The position numbers and the translations under genes are program-made. 6,890 nucleotides of DNA. Origin: Deltaproteobacteria bacterium (lineage in GTDB: Bacteria > Desulfobacterota > Syntrophia > Syntrophales > UBA2210). Under the pieces are notes generated by a model. It was not told the DNA's origin. It saw only the letters and a list, made by a program, of their open reading frames with translations, and ran no database searches. Positions 5,694 to 6,890 of the stretch are shown here, in pieces; position 1 is the first letter of the stretch, and every line of letters starts with the position of its first letter. The DNA lies in the NCBI GenBank assembly GCA_030603465.1, contig JAUVXT010000141.1:1-6890 (forward strand), written 5' to 3'.

Positions 5694-5834
5694 AGATATC
5701 GCGACATTTAAAACTGAACATATTATTTTGAGAGCAAAACATAATTATTTCGCCGACCATTCCTGCCAGAAGCGTCGCGCGTGAGCGCCAGCCGACAATT
5801 CTTATCTTTCTGAGCAGATCAGGCCGCAGAATTA

Positions 5835-5862
5835 TTGAAAAACTTCCTTTTATATGTAATAA
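5835..5862 (+). promoter_or_regulatory. Candidate sigma-70-like promoter for the transporter gene
   Basis: TTGAAA (5835-5840) and TAATAA (5857-5862) are separated by 16 nt and end 48 nt before the GTG start. The spacing and position are suitable, but the surrounding DNA is A/T-rich, so chance is possible. Confidence 0.35.
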
Positions 5863-5910
5863 CCAGACAGAAATATCAAGCATTATCTCACGGTAAATGG
5901 GGGGGCTCCT

Positions 5911-6890
5911 GTGCACTTCGAATCTTTTGCCATGCTCATTGGCGGACTGGGATTATTCTTTGTCGGAATAAGGATGGTCAGCGGCAATCTGAAACGAATG
6001 ACCAGCCGGAGATTCAAACTCTTTATTTCCCGATTTACCGACAAAGGTTTTATCGCGGGGATATGGGGCGTTCTCTCAGGATTCGTCACGCAGAGCACGT
6101 CGGTTGCCACCTTTATCGTCGCAAGTCTCATATCGAGCGGCCTCTTGACGGTCCGAAAATCCTTGCCCATAATATTCTGGGCGAATGCCGGATGTTCGAC
6201 GCTGGTGTTGATCGCGGTACTGGATATCAAATACGTTGTTCTCCTCTTGCTGGGTCTGTCCGGCACCTGTTACGCCTTCGAAAAACCGGCGCGGTTTAAC
6301 CATGCCCTGGGGGCGTTGTTCGGAATTTCCCTCCTCTTCCTCGGATTGAATATGGTAAGCACAGGCGCAGCGCCCTTTGCCGAGTACCCCGGATTTAAGT
6401 CTCTCCTCCTCGCCCTGAAAGATTCCTATCTCCTCATTTTCGTCATAGGCGGCATACTGGCCTTTATCTCGCAGACGGCCATCGGCATTATTATAATCGC
6501 CATTACCATGACGAATGCGGGCATTTTTACAATGGATCAGACGCTCATGATTATCTATGGCGTCCATGCAGGTTCCAGCATCACAACCTATGTCCTTTCA
6601 TCGAGTCTGAAGGGTTCCGCCAAACAATCGGTCATGGCCCAGGTATTGTTTAATCTATTCGGTGTAGTTGTTTTCGTGTCCATGTTCTACGTCGAACTCT
6701 ATACGGATATCCCTCTGGTCAAATCATTTGTCGGCCTCCTCTCCGGTGACATAAAACATCAGGCGGCCCTCGTGGTCCTTCTCTTTAATTTTCTCATTCC
6801 TTCCATACTGTCCTTCCTCCTTGCTCCCTACTACCGGATACTTAATCATTTCTGGCCGCCCCTGGAAGAAGAGGCCCTCTCAAAGATCAA
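5911..6890 (+). CDS. Na+/phosphate cotransporter-family protein (Na_Pi_cotrans), 5' part
   Basis: Inner-membrane protein of the Na/Pi cotransporter II-related family, partial: 326 codons are present and the frame is open at the window's right edge. Seen: first helix MLIGGLGLFFVGIRMVSGNL (8-27); first inverted repeat unit with the family's Q-S-T-S turn at 61-64 (GFVTQSTSVATF) and WANAGCST (90-97); further helices at about 98-120 and 131-150; second unit with SQTA (187-190) where QSSS-type residues are usual, then YGVHAGSSITT (216-226); helices to about 305; and an acidic start of the next region (WPPLEEE). In many relatives a cytosolic PhoU-like domain follows, which would lie outside the window. 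GTG at 5911 is chosen because G-rich sequence (5899-5905) lies 5 nt upstream and an in-frame stop occurs at 5860; ATG at 5932 would cut into the first helix. It is divergent from the signalling operon. The substrate is uncertain. Confidence 0.87.
   Translation, partial: MHFESFAMLIGGLGLFFVGIRMVSGNLKRMTSRRFKLFISRFTDKGFIAGIWGVLSGFVTQSTSVATFIVASLISSGLLTVRKSLPIIFWANAGCSTLVLIAVLDIKYVVLLLLGLSGTCYAFEKPARFNHALGALFGISLLFLGLNMVSTGAAPFAEYPGFKSLLLALKDSYLLIFVIGGILAFISQTAIGIIIIAITMTNAGIFTMDQTLMIIYGVHAGSSITTYVLSSSLKGSAKQSVMAQVLFNLFGVVVFVSMFYVELYTDIPLVKSFVGLLSGDIKHQAALVVLLFNFLIPSILSFLLAPYYRILNHFWPPLEEEALSKI

Larger units (their letters stand above)
5591..5910. promoter_or_regulatory. Divergent intergenic region
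   Basis: This 320-bp gap separates the minus-strand signalling cluster from the plus-strand transporter gene and should hold promoters for both. It contains the strong STAS ribosome binding site, an inverted repeat (5627-5693) and a candidate plus-strand promoter (5835-5862). I see no convincing sigma-70 or sigma-54 promoter for the STAS gene. An 80-codon minus-strand ORF (5674-5916) has no recognisable features and is treated as spurious. Confidence 0.6.

Noticed and set aside
5674..5916. 80-codon minus-strand ORF in the divergent intergenic region
   Set aside because: No motif, no ribosome binding site, and it overlaps the transporter start and candidate promoter.
6076..6567. 163-codon minus-strand ORF
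   Set aside because: Antisense to the transporter gene and highly charged with low-complexity character, as expected of a shadow frame.

Overview
The window reads as chromosomal DNA from a Gram-negative, environmental bacterium. The gene content (Cache/HAMP/SpoIIE phosphatase, NMT1/THI5-type periplasmic binding protein, Na/Pi-type transporter) and the inverted-repeat element would suit a member of Desulfobacterota (former deltaproteobacteria), but this placement is an inference; no rRNA or other phylogenetic marker is present.

Region 1 (about 24-1368) is a piece of an integron cassette array without a visible integrase. All parts point along the minus strand. Three attC-type recombination sites (1266-1368, 719-776, 24-89) flank two cassettes. 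Each cassette holds one unrecognised ORF: a small protein with three predicted membrane segments (781-1230) and a soluble 198-residue protein (93-689). In both cassettes the first six bases complete a box that is exactly complementary (7 of 7) to the R'' box of the attC at the other end, as expected of DNA integrated from a circular cassette. The array probably continues past position 1.

Region 2 (1369-1641) is a gene-poor, hairpin-rich junction between the array and the chromosomal operon.

Region 3 (1642-5590, minus strand) is a four-gene signalling cluster. In transcription order it encodes a STAS anti-sigma factor antagonist, a RsbW/SpoIIAB-type HATPase kinase, an NMT1/THI5-like solute-binding protein, and a membrane-bound dCache-HAMP-SpoIIE phosphatase. 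This is a partner-switching module: the phosphatase and kinase would set the phosphorylation state of the STAS protein. The solute-binding gene overlaps the phosphatase gene by 11 nt and no transporter genes accompany it, so it may bring a ligand to the phosphatase's sensor rather than serve uptake. A 187-bp imperfect palindrome bounded by 7-bp direct repeats, which looks like a MITE, sits between the kinase and binding-protein genes and appears to supply the latter's ribosome binding site.

Region 4 (5591-5910) is a divergent intergenic region with a 19-bp inverted repeat and a candidate plus-strand promoter. Region 5 (5911 to the end, plus strand) is the first 326 codons of a Na+/phosphate-cotransporter-family membrane protein that runs off the window.
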